From positions 40,186,581 to 40,250,580 of the forward strand of contig OZ010613.1 in assembly GCA_963932145.1 (NCBI GenBank): 64,000 nt of DNA, given 5' to 3'. The notes under the pieces are model-generated. The model searched no databases. It worked only from the letters and a program-made list of their open reading frames with translations, and was not told the origin of the DNA. Positions 22,043 through 35,000 of this stretch are shown in pieces. The stretch comes from Acanthosepion lycidas. Taxonomy: Eukaryota > Mollusca > Cephalopoda > Sepiida > Sepiidae. The position numbers were made by a program, and so were the translations under genes. Position 1 is the stretch's first letter; each line of letters begins with the position of its first letter.

Positions 22043-25000
22043 GTAAGTTTTGTTTTATTTTTTTAATCTTTTTTTTCTTCTTATACACAATATTTAATTT
22101 CACCTGTGATTTTGGTAAGGTGCCAGGTGTGTGCCTAACCTTATGGAATCTCTGGCCTGTGAGCTGTTTTGCTGATATTGTTTTTTGGGGCGATGTGCGT
22201 CGTTATCAAATGAATGCCGAGTCAAACGAAATCAATTTCTCACCTGAAGAAAACAAATCAATATTAAAAAGTAAAAACGAACAAGAAATCTTTCTTTTTT
22301 TTCCAGTTGTTTTAAGCTCAAGTTTGAATATCAATGTTTCCTCTGATTTATAGAAACTTTTTACAAAAAAAAAAATTACCTCAAAAAAAAAAAAAACAGG
22401 GCTACCTGATCTTCCAAACAGTGTATGATCAAAAATCTATATAGATTCAAAATTTCAAATGATTTCTAATAATAATTTTAGTATAGAAGTTCGTTTTTTT
22501 TCTTTTAAATTATATGTAAAAAAAATTTAATATAAAAATAAATCTGTACTTTTTAGAATTTCTCACCGTAAGTACCCAACATTTGAGCAAAAAAATAGTT
22601 CTAAAACGCATTTAAAATAAAAATGCCTAGTTTTCAGTAAAATTTTAATTCTACTTGAGAGGAAAGCTAATTTATCAAAAATAATTTTATTTTTACGCAT
22701 TTCGATAAACTTTTAAAACCTTTTTAAACGTACTTATGTACCTTTTTTTTTTCTTTTTTTTTCGAAATAAAAACAAAAATAAAAAACGCAACCCCGATTT
22801 AAAATAAAATATAAACCAAAAAAAAAAGTTAAATTTTCAGCACTTATTCATGAATGAAATCTTTCCTGTTAATTCACCCCAAATAATGTGTAAAAGTTAC
22901 TTATCGTAAATATTAATTCCTCCAAGAGATTATCAATTTTAAATCAAAGTTTTTTTTTATTTAAATTTCTAGCACTCTTTTGAAATTAAATTTTAAATCA
23001 AAACTCGTTTAACTCGTAACAACTCCAACTCACAAAATGAAAAATTACCAAAAATCGTGGAGTTATTCATATTTCCTAAGTGCGGATGATATTCGAGGTA
23101 CTTACAAGGAATTTTTTACAATTTAAAAACAAAAAGAAAAAATCTGTTTTTGGCTTGTTTATTGGCGTCAGCGCGAATGTAGACGCCATACTTAGAAATA
23201 GCGCACCGGAGTCGCGCATATTTGAGACACTCGCATCAAAGGTCAACCCAACCGGAGTGCAATGGAAGTGCCTCGCTCTCGGAGGAATTGGTGTGAATTT
23301 TAATAAATATAAATTCTTTTTATTTTAAGGTGAATTAACAGAAAAAAAAATCCCATGAATGAATGTATTGAATATGGTTATTTTTAAAAAAACAAAAACT
23401 TTGTAAAAATGTTGGGAGGGGGGTGCTCAGTTACCCTCACTACCATTAAAAATGGAAGGTTAGAAACAAATATTTCTTTCTATAGTTCTATAAAGAAAAA
23501 ACATATTATTTCAGTAAAAAAAAAAAATTTGCTATATCAAATCAGAAAATTTGTCCTGAAATCTTACAAAATTAATTCAATAAAATTCAAAAAAGAATTT
23601 TTGTTGAGAGTTGGTGCTTCCATAATTTTCTTTCAAATTTGACAAGGAAAAATAATTTTACAATAAATATTTTTTTAAATATACTTATAATTGTAAACTT
23701 CTAAATTTTGAAATTCTTCTTAATGTTGATGACAAAAGATCTTTTCTTTATTAAGCAATTAAGAGATAGTTTCTAGCTCCTTAGAACCTCTAATCTTCCA
23801 ATCAGAGGTCTTGCTGCCAGATGTAGTTTATTATCATACCCAGGACATTTGATTTCTTTAAGAAATTGTAAGATATTATATGGATTAATGTCATGTTCGT
23901 TATTTGGTAGTATTTTAGACAGATTTGGGTGAAGTCACTACAGTTTGTTAGTATGTGTTTTGTGTATAGTTCTTGGTCTGCCATAAAGATTGGAGGTGGT
24001 TCTTGTTTTAAAATATAAGTATGTGTTATCATAGAGTGTTTGATATGAAGTCTTGACATTATTACTTCATCTTGTTTTTAGTTTTTGTTGTCATTTTTCT
24101 ATAGTAGGCTTGATGTTGTATAATTTTTTGGGGTAGCCAATTAACATTCTCTGCCATTCTTTTCGTCTTAATTGATATGAGGTCTGTGTAGAAATAGTCA
24201 ATGTGGGTCATTCTTTTTTTTTTTTTCATGAAAATTTATTGCTGGTATTTTTACTATAAAAATGTATTACTCTTTCATAGTGTTTTGCTTTTGTTTGTGG
24301 GAGTGGGGGGTCGCTATTTGCTCATAGCTGGGACCCTAACTGGTGCTAACACCCCACTTCAAGGTGGATCTGGGAACAACAGCAATTAAAATATGATTGC
24401 ACACTCTTTAAAACATCCAATATCCCAACCTTGCTACCAGATGTAGTTCATCATCATACCCAGGACTACTTTCATAGACGTAACTGTTAGGTTGTTTTCA
24501 TTCTCTTGTTTTTTTTCTAAAGTGTTATGGCAATGTTTCAGTCATTGTTCCCTCTGGCTGCTATCCAATAACAATAAAGATGAGGATATTAGTTTGAATA
24601 TAATTATAACTGCTCATTCAAGAAATCCAGATAGAAAAATAATCTCTAAATTTTACAAAAACTAAGATTAACTACGAGATTGGCTGCTGGGTCTCATATT
24701 TTTACATTTCAAATGGTTAGAGATGTAACTGTAAGATCTATTCTAACAGTTTCTTCTCTAGCACTTTTTTGGTGAGCTTTCCTCTTTGGTAGCTCAACTT
24801 TACGAATTTAAGCACAGTACTAGATTGGTGGTAAGTCTCATGAGCTTACATTTCAATGGCTAGATGTAACTGTAAGGTCTATGCTAACAGTTTCTTCTCA
24901 CTCTCTTCCAGCCTTTCATTTTTTAAGGTAATGTAGATTTTTTTGCTATGTTCCATAGTGCATTTAATTGTCTCTGTGATAATGTTTGGGCCAGCTTCTC

Positions 25001-28000
25001 TTTTTTTTTTTCTTTTTTTTTTTTTAACCTGGCATACCTATCTGCAAGGTAGCTAACCAATCCCTGTTGCAGACACATTGTTCAGGCACATTTGCATTTG
25101 TTCAGCATCCACAGAGCATACATGTAATTCATACTGCAACTATGCTCAGTAAGTATAGGAAAATATTTATAAAAAAATTGCCAGAGGTGTATTACGCAGT
25201 AATAGTGGTGTGAAGAGAAAAATTGTCCTTTTGACACATTCGTTTTTTGTTTTTTTTTGTTTTTTTCAGGTACGGATGTGTATAGTAGGAAATGGTGGTA
25301 TACCCCAAAGGACAAAACGCTTTAGGGTCACATGTTGCTTTTGCAGGAAAGAAAGAAAAAAAGAAAAATGCTTCACCACTGAATAAGGTCAATGAGTTCA
25401 TGTAAATTAGCTTCTGCTAACCAATCATTGTTCAAGTTTCACTGTGTGTAATGGATTGCATAGAAAATATGCTAATCCATTTCTATTCTCCACAAATATT
25501 AGGTTGGTGCAAAAATAATTTCGTTTTCTCACATAGTAACATATGTTAGAAAACGAAATTATTTTTGCACCAACCTAATTGAAAATCTGAAAAAGGGTCT
25601 GCCAAACTGCTATAAAAGCAACTGATATTTCAAACCAGGTGATTTTTTTTTTTTTTTTTTGCAAAGAGGCTGTGTGTGTATACATGGGGATTTGGACTTT
25701 TATTATACTGAAAGGTCTATTCAAATACAAAAGTGATATTTAGCTACCCCACCCCACGAGGGTTACATGTGGTACAAGGCCGGATTTAACACTGGGATCT
25801 CTGAGCCCGTGGCTCGGCCAAAAATATTCCCTCTTTGAACCCGCATAAGTGGGTTGAGGGGCAGTCAACCACCCCGAACGAGACTCTGCCCTTCAGCAGA
25901 GCCTCATCTGGGTTCCTCTCCACCTGAAGGCAGAGAGTTAGACTGTTAGCCAAGTTAGCCAATGCTGACCCATTCCGAGAGAAAATTATTATTTTCTGTA
26001 GTAAGTCTGATCAGTTTGATAGGGTCAAATTGGTAGCTGATCTAAAAAAAAAAATTGTCTACAGTCTGTTGTCAACTAGGGCAAGGAATGGCTTGTTAAT
26101 TTTAACATACAAAATGAAACTTCTCTCTATTAATCACATAAAAGACCCCTTCCTGCCTCCCATCAGCATGGCCAATACTAACCTCCATATGAGTGACATT
26201 CTCGGCTGACATGAAGTGAAAAGATTATATTGAATTCATTACTTAGTCTGCTGCTCGGAAAGATGGTTCACATGCTAGACAATTTTTCTCTCAAAAATCT
26301 GTCTTATATATTTATAAGTCTATCATTCATCCTTGCTTTGAATATTGCTGCCACATATGGCCAGTGCTCCTGCCACATATTTAGAGATGCTTGATAAAAT
26401 CCTAAGATCATTGGTCTTGACCTGGCATCTCAACTTCAGTCACTTCTCCTCTGCCGTAACGTAGCTTCCCTGTGCCTTTTCTATAAATACTTTCATGTTA
26501 ATTAATCTGATTAACTTTCCTCTATGGTAACTAGGCTTTATGAACTTAAGCGCAGTACTAGATTGGCAATTAGGTCTCATCAATTCACAATTGAATTGGC
26601 TCGATGTAATCTTAAGCTCTATTCTAACAGTTTCTTTTCTTACACTTCTCACTTGTGGTATTCTCTTCTGGTTCCATGCATTTCCCAACCAGCCTTGATC
26701 TTCACAAATTAAAATGCAATGTCAGTCATCATTACCTACTGTCTTTTTGATTACGTCTCTTTATTTGTTCTCACTCCTTAATAATGTTTCTCTTTTTTTT
26801 CTTATTCTTTCACACTCATTCTTTATTGCCTTGCATGGGGTGAAATGATTAAAAATGAAAATAAAGTTTCCCTAAAACAACATTCATACCAGTGAGTTTC
26901 ACTGGTATGATTGTCTCCTGTTGCAAGACTTTTTCTCTTCCAAGAGAGTTTACTGATCTTTGGTTGAATTGAAATTTACCTGCTTTTTACTTTTATTTGA
27001 CAAATAACAACTGTTTTTTCTTCTTTTTCAGATTCTTTGTATCCATGGCTACAGGTATTTTGAAAGACTTCTTAAAAATATTCCTGTTTGTGAGAAAGGC
27101 CGTAAGGTGGGAGGTATTCTTTAAATTTAATCTAAAATTGGAAGGAATCAAATCCCCCCCCAAAAAAAATACTGAAGCAAGATTAGCTACTCAAGTAAAT
27201 GTCAAATTTACTAAACCCAAACTGTTTAGCTGAAATTGTTGTTTGATATATTCTCAGTGGGAAAGCCTACAAACATTTCTTATCTCTGGGCACCAATCTA
27301 TATAATACTAAGTCTGTGATTGCATGTGTGCTTAATCTATCCGGTGCATAATGATTTAAGTTAATTTGATTTTAAAAATATTTTAAATGAATAAGATTTT
27401 AAAATATTTCATGTGGATAAGACTTAAAAATACAAAATGTTTATACAATAAGTATTTTTATCTTAACTTTCTTCAAACAGAAAATTTTTAATTAAAATAT
27501 TTTTAAGTTAATCTGATTTAAAAATATTTTAAGTGAATAAGATTTAAAAATCTGAGATGTTTATACAATAAGTATATTTATTTTAATTTTCTTCAAAGAG
27601 AAAATTTTTAATTAAAATATTTTCAAGTTAAAGACAGACACAAAGAGATCCTGCTTTGCTGTTTCATCCAGAGTAGTGTAATTATTTATATTTCAGCTTT
27701 CTTTAAACAAACAATATTTTCAATATTTAAAAAATATTTTCATATGATTTAAAAAATTTTTTGGCATATTATAAACATATTTTTAATCTAATCTGATTTT
27801 CAGATATTTTAAGTGAATAAGACTTAAAAATACGAAATGTTTATACACTAAGTATTTTTATTTTAACTTTCTTCAAACAAACAATTTTTTTAATTAAAAT
27901 AATTTTGAATTAAAGACAAACACAAAGAAATCCCGCTTTGCTATTTCAACCAGTTGTTTGTAGGGTAATTATTTATATTTCAGTTTTCTTTAAACAAACG

Positions 28001-28969
28001 ATATTTTAGATATTTAAAAAATATTTTCATATGATTTAAAAATATTTTTTGGCATATTAAAAAATATTTTTAAGTTAATCTGTTTTTCAAAAATATTTTA
28101 AGTGAATAAGATTTAAAAATAAAAGTTCTTTATACAGTCATATAACAATTCCTTTTGCATTTTGTACAAATGTTCACATATGCCATAAATAAATGTGGTT
28201 ATTGAAGTTCAAGTTTATCCAGGAAGTTCTATTCGTATTAAATGCTGTAAACAATCAATAAAACGTTAAACGTGAACTTGCAAACTAGACCAATGATGAC
28301 ACTGATAGCTATAATTTCCAACTATCCAAATGTAATGTCAATCGACGTCTCCAGATGCCTTGCTCTGTTCCCCATTCTTCTCTTCATCCTTTCCTCTATC
28401 ACTCCAACTCTCTGTAACCTCTTGCATGCTAGTGGCTTCCCACCTTGCTTGGGGTGAAACGCTTAAAAAAAAAAAATAATATATGGGATAATGTGATATA
28501 AATTTTTATATATCTAGAACAGTTTTGGAAGTAAGGTGTATGACAAAATGAAAAAAATTTTCAATTGACACATTTCATCACATATATATATATATATATA
28601 TATAATAAATTTTTTAAATAAACCTTAAAAATCCATCTCGGTTATAATTTATTTCATGAATATTTTTATATTCATCTCTTTAGACAAAAAATTGTTTTTA
28701 GAAATGTGATTCCATTTCTAAAAAAACTTTTGGTCTCAAGAGATGAATATAAAAATATTCATGAAATAAATCCAGACAGGTAGAAAAAAAAAAAAGAGGG
28801 AAAGGAAAACCTTTTAATAAGAGAAAAAAAAGAAAATAAAGATTTCAAATATAATTTTTTTTTTTTTTAAATTAAGGGAAGATTTATTTTTATATTGTTC
28901 TATAACTTACACTGTATTCTCTTTGAATTAATGTCCTCCTTGGAATTATCCCTACCATTTGCAAATTGG

Positions 28970-29023
<54 letters not shown>

Positions 29024-32000
29024 CTTGTCTGAATCATCTTCAAGAAGCGAGAGCAAGATCTAAAAGGTCAACCAATCTAACAGTGATCTCATCTCACAAT
29101 CCTCACACTTGCTCCATATGTGGCCTCCTTTGTAAATTACTAGCGGGTCTTAAATGCCACTTGAGATTAGCGCATAAACTGTCATAACTGAATCAATAAG
29201 CTGGCAGATCCTCATATATCGAAACCGACGGGGAAGAGAGTCCATTATTATTATTATATATATATTATAAATTAACTGATTTAAAAATATGGTTTCATCG
29301 CTACACTGTTAATTTAAAATCAGTTAATTTATAATATTTATGCTCTGTAAATTTACATTGAGCACTGTTTTGTAAAAATAAAAATATCAATAAGAACATC
29401 GGAGTACATATCTTACTGTTTTTCCTTTTTTTACTATAAAATATATATATATATGTAATGACTGGTGACTCCAGGTCATCAGTGTTTGTCAGGTTTACAA
29501 TCTTTAACAAAATACACTATTGGTATAACTTAGATACTAAAACGATTTCTTTTTACTCTAATAAAAATATATAATTTTTTTTAAATCTCTGTGCATGAAA
29601 TTTTAAAAAAAATACAGATTTTGGTATTTTAATATTAATTGTAATAATTCTATAAAAATTAACATTTTGAAAATTTTTCTGGACATTTAAGAAAAAAAGA
29701 GTGACGACAATGGCAGATATGTTTGTTTTTTTTTTAAATAACATACACCTATATCGAGTGTGAGTTTGTATATATGTTTATGTATCTCTGTGAATTTTAA
29801 GTTTAATTTATTGTACAAGTTTATGATCAGTACTGGTGACTGGTATCATATTTTCTCAGTACTGTCTCTGTGATACTCCTCACCCCAACCCTCCAGTTAT
29901 TGAGTTAAGGCACCCACTTTATTTGATTTTTGCCGAATTTAAGGTCAGGATAAATTTAATTTGCCCTTTCTCAAAAGATACATTCTGCTAAAAAAAAGCT
30001 TATGCTGTACAGAATAAATTATTTAAAATGGACATTTGAAAACAATAAGTTGAAATGAAAATGTGTTCTTTGAAAAACAGGGCATACAATTCATTAGAGA
30101 TTTATAAAAGATTATTTATAAAATTAAAGCAAGAAATACCTTGCACATAGCGGCCAGATCTATGCAGCCTGACTAGACACATTAATTTTATTTCATTTTT
30201 CTTTTTTTACTTCCTTCCTTTCTTTCTTTTGTTTTTTTTTTTTTTTTTCTTGTTCTTTATTATGAACATCAACGAAATGTATTTTGGTCAATATTTTGAG
30301 AGATGAACTTAAAAAAAAAAATTTAATTCCAACTGATGTCAAGAATGAAAACCATGCACTAAGAAAAATTGCTTTGAAATGGATATACTTGAATGTTGAT
30401 TCACTTGGGCTAAGCCCAACTGTCAGAGTCACCACTGAAATAGATATATATAATAATTGTTTTTTTTTTTAAACAATTATATATATATATACATGTATAT
30501 ATATATATAAATATTATAAATATATATATCTCAGTGGAGATATATATATATATAATAATTGTTTTTTTAAAAAAAAAAAAACAAAAAAAAACAATTATTA
30601 TAGATATATATCTCAGTGGATATATATATATATATATCTCGTTGTAACACCAAAATTCCCATTTTTCAAAACTGAAGCTTCAATTCAAATTCAATCATAA
30701 AAAAAAGTTAAAATACAAAGTTCCATTCCATTATCAAGCAATGCTAAGAATTCTTGGCATCGCAGTTTGACCACATGAATTTAAGCATACTGCTAGATCG
30801 GCAACTAGGTCTTATCATTTTACTGTTGAAATGGCAAGAGGCAACCATAAAATTATCGTCTAATAGTTTCTTTTCTCACCTGTGGAACTCTCTTCCGATT
30901 TCTGTCTTCTCTGCCAACTACAATATTTAAATTTAACATCAATTGCCATTTTCTGTATTCCTGAACCCTGTTCTTTTATTTTTCTTTCTCCTCACGGACA
31001 TCTTTCTCTTTCACCCTCAGTAACCCCTTGCATGTGGTGAAACGGTTTTAAAAGAAAAAAAACTTAGAAAAGATGGCAATACTATCCTCATTTCTTTTTT
31101 TTTTTTAGGGTGATTGTAAAAGATATTGTTTTAAATATTTTTGTTTTATAGACAAAATGCACAATCATTTCGTGAGAAAACCGGAGCTTTCAGGAAGATA
31201 ACCAAGAACCAGGCTGAACTGGGTAAGTTTATTAACAATGGTTGCTACAAGTATGTATTGGTATAAGAATGACAATTATAAAAAAATCTTAGTTTTTTTG
31301 CTGACACATTTTGCCTTCTGACTTTATCAAGGCCAAAATCGAAATGAAATCAAAATATCTTTTTTTTTATAGTTACTGTTACATACCATACCTATGAACA
31401 CTTACGGGTATAGCTCAATCCTCATAAATACATTGGACACTATTGCAAGTGGGGGTAATATGCTGCCTAAGCTGTCAGTGTGGGACGCTCTTGCCATGTC
31501 GAACTCTCTCTGTCTTTGGGCAGAGAGGAACTCAGACGAAGCTATGCCGAAGGGCAGAGTCTCATCCAAGAAGGTAGACAGATACCTGATCCCGTGTATG
31601 TGAGGTCTATGGGCAATTTTTGCCAGAGCCCACAGGCTCTGATTTCCCTGCCTTAAATTTGGCCTTGTGCCGCATCTTACCTCATGGGGAGGCAGGTAAA
31701 TATCATAATATGCTGTCTAAGTTGTCCACCACTAGCAATGGTTTACCTACTTCACTCTGCTGGTGAATATTGTATTTTGTTGGTGTTATAAAGATTACCA
31801 TTTCATTTCAAACCTTTGTTTTGGTTATTTCTCATTCAGTAATCAAAACATTAAAAAAAAACAAAAAAACGAATACTGGCAGGACTTAGTAAAATAAAAT
31901 AAAAAGTGTTATACACCATACCTATAAATATTAATGGGTATGTCCCAATCCTCATAAATACGTTGGACACTGTTCTAAGTGGAGGTAATATGCTGTCTAA

Positions 32001-35000
32001 GTAGTCCACCACTAGCAGTGGTTTACCTACTTCACACCACTGACGAGTATTGTATTTTGTTGATTAAGATAACCATTTTATTTCCAACCTCCGTTTTGGT
32101 TATTCCTCATTTAGCAACATTTTTCTAGGTTACAACAATATCTCATCTCAGAAATATAGGCAGAAAAAAGTTTCTTCAAACAGAGGACTGCAAAGTGTTG
32201 TATAAAGATGCCACAAATAAAAGCTAACAATCACGGAGGGTCCTTTTGACTGTTTTTTCTTGACTTGTGAGTTCAATACCTTGCCACAGGAGCTGAACAA
32301 AAACTTGAAGAGTTCAGTTACTAAAGGGAAATAACTGAACCTGAGACATCCAGAAAAGGCATGGCATGTGGAACTAGAACAATCTACCCCAGTGGACTAA
32401 ATAAAGTGTTTGGTTCGAAATTCCAGCATATATCACTTGAAGAAGAAATAGTTACAATACGTTTATATACCGTACCTATGAAAACTAATGAGTATGTCTC
32501 AATCCTCATAAATATGTTGGACTCTATTGTAAGTGGGGGTAATATGCTGTCTAAGTAGTCCAACACTAGCAGTGGTTTACCTACTTCACTCTACTAGTGG
32601 GTATTGTATTTTGTTGATGTTTCATTCCAAACCTCCGTTTTGGTTATTTCTCATTCAGTAACCTTTTCTAGGTTACAACAGTTACATTAAATCCAAATTT
32701 AGAAACAAAAGAGACACACCTGAATAAACCCCTTTCTGGTTAATGTTAATGTCCTTTATACTAAGAGCTTTTTTTTTTTTTTTTTTTCATGTTGCCGATA
32801 TAGTAAGATTCCCAGAATAATTCTGTGAAAAAACTAACATTTTTTCCAACTGTCATTCTTTTACCAATTTGTCTTATCCACAGAATTGTTCAGGAAATTT
32901 TACTACATATATGTAGATATTTACTCAACCCCCCATGAGGTCAGGTTGTGGCACAAGGTCGGTTTAATGTGGGGAGCCCGAGAGCATGGACCAGAGCAAG
33001 GAACAAAATTTTCCCAAGCGTCGGTTGCACTGGCCTCAGTGCATGCACCGATCTTTCTCTCTAGTGCAATGAGAAGGCGCAACCTCGGGCAGCCTTACTA
33101 CATATATGTATGTGTGTGTGTATTTATATGCACACATAAGACGTTGCTGAAAAGTTATTTTTAATAAGTTATTATTGGCCTGACCTTTAACCCACTTCCC
33201 AAAATCTGACCAAATGACATTTTTGCTAGGCTTTTTTGTCAGGCTGAGAACTTTTTAGTACTCTCTTATATACATATATAGTATAAATATTAATTTTTTT
33301 AGATCTTGTTAAAAATGTGACATGTATACAGGTAATTAAAATTTCATGGAATTTTAAGAGTGACAATCGGTTCTATCTTTAACTGTTAGCTATGCATATG
33401 CATATCACCTTTACAATAAGATACAGAAAACATAACATCTACATTATATATGGTTCTATTTGCAGGATATTGAGCAGTGTATGGGGAAAAAAAATCAACA
33501 ATAACCTGCAGTTAATTGGAATTACATGTCAATTAAATGTTTATATTTGTTACTTATCAATGCAGTTAATTCAGTGGTGAACCTTGATGTTTAATACTAT
33601 ATTTGAAGGTACAGGCATACTGAAGCATCCTTATGTGTATGCATTCATGTGCGCGCATGCACAAATCTATGTACCTCCACAAAAAACAAAAGTAAATACT
33701 TAAGGTTTAAAATGTATATTTTTAAAAATGAAAAATCTTTCTTGAAGCTTTTATTTTACTTTTAATTTCAAGCTAATAAATTAAATTTAATATTTCCAAT
33801 AAGCAAAATACTCTGCTGTATTTCAAAACTAATTTAAATTGACTGGAAGAAGGTATTTTTTTTTATTTTCAAATTTTGCTAATTTCTGATTTTAGCACCA
33901 GTTTTAGCAATATCATCGCAATTTAATTCTTTTTATTAAAAAATCTTTCAAAAATAAATAAAATAATTTCTGAAACTTTATTTGAGGAATGTTAATTGAT
34001 TTAAAGTATAATTAATATGATTTGAAACAAATATTTACTTTAAGTTTAAAATATTGCAGAAACACATTTTTTAGCCCAACAGTAGCTGGATTTTAACCTG
34101 ATGGTAGCTGTGTTGATATGTTTAACAGCTAATAATTTTCTATGGAGACTTTATCTGCATTAAAATAATTGTAGAAAATGACATAAAGACCTTTTTTAAA
34201 TAATTTTTAAGTACTCAGTAATCTTAAAAAAATTAGGAAAATATTCTCCATAGTCTGTTTTATTGAATTTTAGAAATTTCGGCTTTAAATTTAAAGAGTT
34301 ATTTTTAAGAGTTATTTTCTGATAATGTTGTGTATGGTTGACTGTACTTAAAAAATCAGCATGTTTATACACTAATAAAAAAAAGATTCAAAATTGTTTC
34401 AAAAATATTCGTGCTTGATCATTTGTAGCCATTTATGATTAGTAAATATAGTTTTCACTTAATATAATCTAAAAGGCATAAATTAATACAGAATGTTAAA
34501 ATTTAAAACCTTTATAAATTATTATAATGAAAATTAAAAACAAATGAAAACAATTTTGTAAAAATTCATTATTAATCAAAAAGTTTTTTTTCTTAAGACA
34601 ATAGTGCCTTTAATATATCTTATTTCTAAAAGCAATTAAAAGCTTTTCTAATAAATTGATGATTTAAATTCTCCAAGGAGTCCTGCTTTTAACTAATATA
34701 AATTTGAAGAGGGTGAAATTTTAATTTCTCAAAATTTCATAAAATATTTTTATGAAGATTTTCTAAAAAAAAAAAAAAAAATAAGATAAATAAATAAAAT
34801 AAAATTTCAGAAATAATTTAAGTCGTGATTAATCCTGAAAATTTCATTAAAATCTGATAATCATTTGATTTTTGCATGAATTTTCAAACAATGTGCTTGT
34901 TTTTATTTAGAGGAAAAAACAAAGTATTTTTAAATTATTTTATTAATTTTTTTAATTCTTTCTGACATGTTTGAAATTTGGTTAAAAAATTTTGTTTTAC

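Noticed and set aside
27055-27233. Continuation of the exon 2 frame past 27054 (ATGILKDFLKIF...)
   Set aside because: It reads through a GT donor in a different frame from the OVCA2 motif; joining 27054 to 31152 restores the family sequence exactly.
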